Assembly (NCBI GenBank): GCA_005879405.1
Contig: VBKW01000072.1
Coordinates: 1 to 34,706 of the forward strand
DNA length: 34,706 bases
Source: Deltaproteobacteria bacterium
GTDB taxonomy: Bacteria > Desulfobacterota > Binatia > UTPRO1
Reading direction: 5' to 3'
Positions 31,524-34,706 of the stretch are shown here, one piece after another. The notes beneath the pieces were generated by a model that worked only from the letters and a program-made list of their open reading frames with translations, was not told the DNA's origin and ran no database searches. Each line of letters begins with the position of its first letter. Position 1 is the first letter of the stretch. Made by a program: the position numbers and the translations under genes.

Positions 31524-34325
31524 ATGACCGAGTCGGTACGCCGCGCGGAGAGCATCGCCCCTGGCGCCGGCGAGGCCGAGTCGACGGCGCGGATCGCGAT
31601 TTCGGCCGAGCGCCTGGTGCAGCCGTGGAACGAGGCGCACGCGCGCGCCTGCGCGTACCTCGCGGCGCTCGGGGTGGCGGAGCCCGAGCGCGGACGGCTG
31701 GCGCGCGCGGCGCTGATCCGCGCCGCCGACCGCGCCGGTACAGACGCGATCGCCGACACGATGTCGACGCTGCGGGCGCTCTTGACCGACGCCTCCCCGT
31801 CGACGCCGCGTCCGTGGGACGCGAGCCTCGACCCGTTCGTCGCATGGCGCCTCGATGCCGCGCTATCGTCACGCTTCACGCGTGCGCGCGGCGCCGGCGG
31901 CCCGGGCAGCGCCGCGAGCCCGCCGAGCTCGTCCATGGGCGTCCATGCCGCGGCGCGAGCGACTGCCGCGGCGGCGGCCCGCCCCGTTCTCGTGACCGCG
32001 GACGCGGCGCCTGCGGCCGAGGCGACGCCGACACGCGGCGCCGACTCGGCGGCGCCGCGCTTCCGCTCGGCGCCGCCGCTCTGCCGCGGCCACATGGTGC
32101 CGGAGCCGATCGAACGCCGCGTCTTCCGCCGCCTGTGGCTGCGCCTGCGCGGCAAGCGACCCGACGGTCCCGGGACGACCAACCGCCGCGAGCTGCACAA
32201 GCGGCGCCGTTTGTTCCCGTGGACGCGCGTCGCGGCGCGCCGCCGCGCGCTCTTCGGATTTCTCGTCTTCCTCCCGAGCATCGTCGCGAGCGGCTTCATG
32301 GTGAACGTCTTGCCGCGCCAAGGCGGCACGTGGCTCGAGTTCGCGATCGTCGTCTTCTTCGGCGCGCTCTTCAGCTGGATCTCGATCGGCTTCTGGACGG
32401 CGCTCTTCGGCTTCATCCTGCTCGTGCGCGGCCGCGATCGGTTCGCGATCAGCAATCTCGACGCCGACGACATGCCGATCGACGACGCGGCCCGGACGGC
32501 GATCGTGATGCCGATCGCGAGCGAGCCCGTCGAGCGCGTGTTCGCGGGTCTGCGCGCGACGTACGAGTCGCTGGCGCGCGCGGGTGGCCTCCAGCATTTC
32601 CATTTCTTCATCCTCAGCGACACGCGCGATCCCGGCGTCGCGATGCGCGAGCAGGCGGCATGGTTCCGCTGGTGTCGCGAGGTCGACGGCTTCGACCGCA
32701 TCTTCTACCGCCGCCGGCGGGTGCGCTTGCGGCGCAAGAGCGGCAACGTCGCCGACTTCTGCCGCCGTTGGGGACGCAACTACCGCTACATGGTGATGCT
32801 CGACGCCGACAGCGTCATGGCCGGCGACACGTTATTGCGGCTAGTGCGCATGATGCAGCGCCGTCCCGACGTCGGCATGATCCAGACCGCGCCGGCGGCG
32901 GTGAATCGGCGCTCGCTCTTCGCGCGCGTGCAGCAGTTCGGCAGCCGCGTCTACGGCCCGATGTTCGCGACCGGCCTCCACTACTGGCAGCTCGGCGACG
33001 GCCAGTACTGGGGCCACAACGCGATCATCCGCGTCGCGCCGTTCATGGCGCATTGCGCGCTGCCACGCCTTCCCGGCAAGCCGCCGCTCGGCGGCGAGAT
33101 CCTGAGCCACGACTTCGTCGAGGCGGCGCTGATGGGCCGCGCCGGCTGGACGCTCTGGCTCGCCTACGATCTCGGCGGCAGCTTCGAGGAGGTGCCGTCG
33201 ACCCTGCTCGAGGAGATGAAGCGCGACCGCCGTTGGTGCCAGGGCAACCTCCAGCACCTCCGGTTGTTGTTCACCGAAGGCCTCTTCGGCGCGCACCGCG
33301 CGCTCTTCCTGAACGGCGTCCTCTCCTACGTCTCGGCGCTCCTCTGGTTCACGTTCCTGACGCTCAGCACGGCGGAGGCGATCCAGAACGTGCTGCGCGA
33401 GCCGAACTACTTCCCGTCGGGACCGAGCCTCTTCCCGGAGTGGCCGATCTGGCGACCGAACTGGGCGCGCGCGCTCCTCGCCGTGACGGGCACGATTCTG
33501 TTTTTGCCGAAGCTGTTGAGTGTCGCGCTGATCCTGCTGAAGCGCCGCGAGGCGCGGCTCTACGGCGGCGTCGGCAAGCTCTCGCTGAGCGTCCTCCTCG
33601 AGATCCTCATCTCGAGCCTGCTGGCGCCGATCCGGATGGTGTTCCACAGCCGCTTCGTGCTGCTGAACCTTCTCGGGCGGACGGTGACGTGGCGCTCACA
33701 GGGACGCGAGGACACGGAGACCGACTGGCGCGAGGCGGTACGCCACCACGGCGTCGACACCGTCATCGCGTGCGTCTGGGGCGGCAGCCTCTACTGGCTC
33801 AATCCCGACTACTTCTGGTGGGTGATGCCGATCATCGGCGCACTCATCGTCTCGATCCCGCTCTCCGTCTACGCCAGCCGCGTGCGGCTCGGGGAGCGCG
33901 CGCGCGAGCGGGGACTGTTTCTCATTCCCGAAGAGACCGCGCCGCCGCGCGAGCTGCGCGACGTCGAGGAGCTGACCGAGGCCGCAGAGCGCGCGGCGCA
34001 GGAAGCGCGTCTGCCGGTCACGCTCGGTCCCGACCGCGACCCACGAGCGAGCGGCGCTGCCGCCGGCGACGAGCCGCCGAGCGGCTTCGTCGCCGCCGTC
34101 GTCGACCCGGAACAGAGCGCCGTCCAGTGCGCGCTGCAGGGAGCGCCGCGTACCGCGCGTACCAGTATCGTCACGGCGCGCGCGGCGCTCGTCTCGCGCG
34201 CGCTGACGGAGGGCGCGACCGCGCTCACACAAGCGGAACGCGACGTTCTGCTGCGCGACCCCGAGCGCGTCGAGAAGCTGCACCGCGGCGCCTGGTCTGC
34301 GGCGGGTCAGCGCACGACTGGTTGA
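31524..34325 (+). CDS. opgH: OpgH/MdoH glucan glucosyltransferase
   Basis: 933 residues, longer than E. coli OpgH. About 200 N-terminal residues are Ala/Pro-rich and poorly conserved, with the conserved 'RRxFRxLWLRLRGKR' part just before the first membrane helix. GT2 catalytic core: MLDADSVMAGD with Asp427 and Asp429, GHNAIIRV, Asp530 in LSHDFVEAALMG as probable base, and the Q/RxxRW motif RDRRWCQGN (Trp571). About eight membrane helices flank the core. It makes and exports the beta-glucan backbone into the periplasm from UDP-glucose. Translated after opgG; its stop is one nt from the convergent gene at 34327. Confidence 0.96.
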   Translation: MTESVRRAESIAPGAGEAESTARIAISAERLVQPWNEAHARACAYLAALGVAEPERGRLARAALIRAADRAGTDAIADTMSTLRALLTDASPSTPRPWDASLDPFVAWRLDAALSSRFTRARGAGGPGSAASPPSSSMGVHAAARATAAAAARPVLVTADAAPAAEATPTRGADSAAPRFRSAPPLCRGHMVPEPIERRVFRRLWLRLRGKRPDGPGTTNRRELHKRRRLFPWTRVAARRRALFGFLVFLPSIVASGFMVNVLPRQGGTWLEFAIVVFFGALFSWISIGFWTALFGFILLVRGRDRFAISNLDADDMPIDDAARTAIVMPIASEPVERVFAGLRATYESLARAGGLQHFHFFILSDTRDPGVAMREQAAWFRWCREVDGFDRIFYRRRRVRLRRKSGNVADFCRRWGRNYRYMVMLDADSVMAGDTLLRLVRMMQRRPDVGMIQTAPAAVNRRSLFARVQQFGSRVYGPMFATGLHYWQLGDGQYWGHNAIIRVAPFMAHCALPRLPGKPPLGGEILSHDFVEAALMGRAGWTLWLAYDLGGSFEEVPSTLLEEMKRDRRWCQGNLQHLRLLFTEGLFGAHRALFLNGVLSYVSALLWFTFLTLSTAEAIQNVLREPNYFPSGPSLFPEWPIWRPNWARALLAVTGTILFLPKLLSVALILLKRREARLYGGVGKLSLSVLLEILISSLLAPIRMVFHSRFVLLNLLGRTVTWRSQGREDTETDWREAVRHHGVDTVIACVWGGSLYWLNPDYFWWVMPIIGALIVSIPLSVYASRVRLGERARERGLFLIPEETAPPRELRDVEELTEAAERAAQEARLPVTLGPDRDPRASGAAAGDEPPSGFVAAVVDPEQSAVQCALQGAPRTARTSIVTARAALVSRALTEGATALTQAERDVLLRDPERVEKLHRGAWSAAGQRTTG

Positions 34326-34326
34326 G

Positions 34327-34545
34327 TCAGCGCGCGGACGTTTCCGGATCGAAGAAGACCCCCGCGGCCCGCGTCTCTTCGTATGCGTCGACGGACCAGT
34401 GGGTCATGTCGATCGCGCGAAACGTCGCCGCGACGAGGCGGTCGCGGATCACGATCAACGGCGCCGTCAGCGGCTCGTAGGCCAAGCGGGCAATTTCGAA
34501 AGCGGGGGAACGGCGGGCGTACAGCGTTCGAGTATGCACTCCCAT
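34327..34545 (-). CDS. Small hypothetical protein, convergent with opgH
   Basis: 72 residues from the ATG at 34545 (MGVHTRTLYARRSPAFEIAR) to a TGA at 34329-34327; the frame is open further upstream (to 34644), but that extension is Arg/Pro-rich and coding-unlike. The core ARLAYEPLTAPLIVIRDRLV followed by AATFRAIDMTHWSVDAYEET looks like a helix-strand-helix fold and shows third-position GC preference. No family recognised and no clear SD. It could also be the end of a gene whose start is lost. Confidence 0.5.
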   Translation of the reverse strand: MGVHTRTLYARRSPAFEIARLAYEPLTAPLIVIRDRLVAATFRAIDMTHWSVDAYEETRAAGVFFDPETSAR

Positions 34546-34706
34546 GACGCCCGGATTTGTAGATGGAATCGGGGGGAAAGACAAAGCGCGGCGTCGCACG
34601 ACGGCGCCGGCCGAGCGAATGGACCCGGCAGGCGCCGCCGTCACGCAGCGGCAGAGTCGATGGGGAGGTGCGCCGCCCCGCTGGCGGCGCCGGCACGCGT
34701 CAGTAC
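34546..34706. other. Right-end non-coding stretch
   Basis: No gene or remnant is recognisable in the last 160 bp. A run GATTTGTAGATGG with GGGGGGAAAG nearby is slightly A-rich and could hold a promoter for the convergent gene. Confidence 0.3.

Noticed and set aside
29678-32701. A 1007-codon open frame on the minus strand, opposite P450, opgG and opgH
   Set aside because: It mirrors well-defined genes, is Arg/Asp-rich with no family motif, and is expected from high third-position GC.

Overview
This is a gene-dense, high-GC bacterial chromosome segment. Paired short overlaps, Shine-Dalgarno (SD) sites, OpgG/OpgH, an RND efflux pump and lipoproteins point to a Gram-negative host. The enzyme mix (cytochrome P450, thiolase, aldehyde dehydrogenase, SDR, GST, ferritin-like di-iron protein) resembles soil or groundwater deltaproteobacteria-like lineages such as Binatota. 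That placement is a guess from gene content; no rRNA or marker gene is present.

Region 1 (1-8.3 kb): the tail of a medium-chain dehydrogenase, then a glycan-related cluster. A GH15 glucoamylase/trehalase-like gene lies on +. Facing it on - is a tightly coupled unit: a 60-residue protein, a GT4 glycosyltransferase fused to an alpha/alpha-toroid domain, a GH130 phosphorylase, and a tiny lysine-rich protein. On the other side, on +, is a run of very small genes. It starts with a paralogue of the 60-residue protein and contains a leftover C-terminus of a second GH130. This region is littered with gene remnants: HVO_A0114-like regulator, patatin phospholipase, GH130, nucleotide cyclase.

Region 2 (8.3-11.55 kb): a chained operon of a TetR regulator, an acyltransferase-3/DUF2147 fusion (frameshifted as read), a small two-helix membrane protein and a methyltransferase. 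Junctions are ATGA overlaps or a 1-nt gap.

Region 3 (11.6-17.8 kb): SDR, GST-like protein and ferritin-like di-iron protein on +, facing an AraC-type regulator across a UUCG hairpin. Then come an ATP-grasp remnant, a glycine-zipper lipoprotein, a Gly/His/Tyr-rich exported protein and a multi-helix membrane protein, all on -.

Region 4 (17.8-25.7 kb): a complete CusA/CzcA-type tripartite efflux system (outer membrane factor, adaptor, pump) on -, divergent from an OmpR-type response regulator and histidine kinase on +. This looks like a self-regulated metal efflux locus.

Region 5 (25.7-34.7 kb): an unusual intergenic repeat, then thiolase and aldehyde dehydrogenase ending in a strong hairpin, then a P450, then opgG-opgH for osmoregulated periplasmic glucans, and a small convergent unknown gene. 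No rRNA, tRNA, CRISPR array or insertion sequence was recognised.
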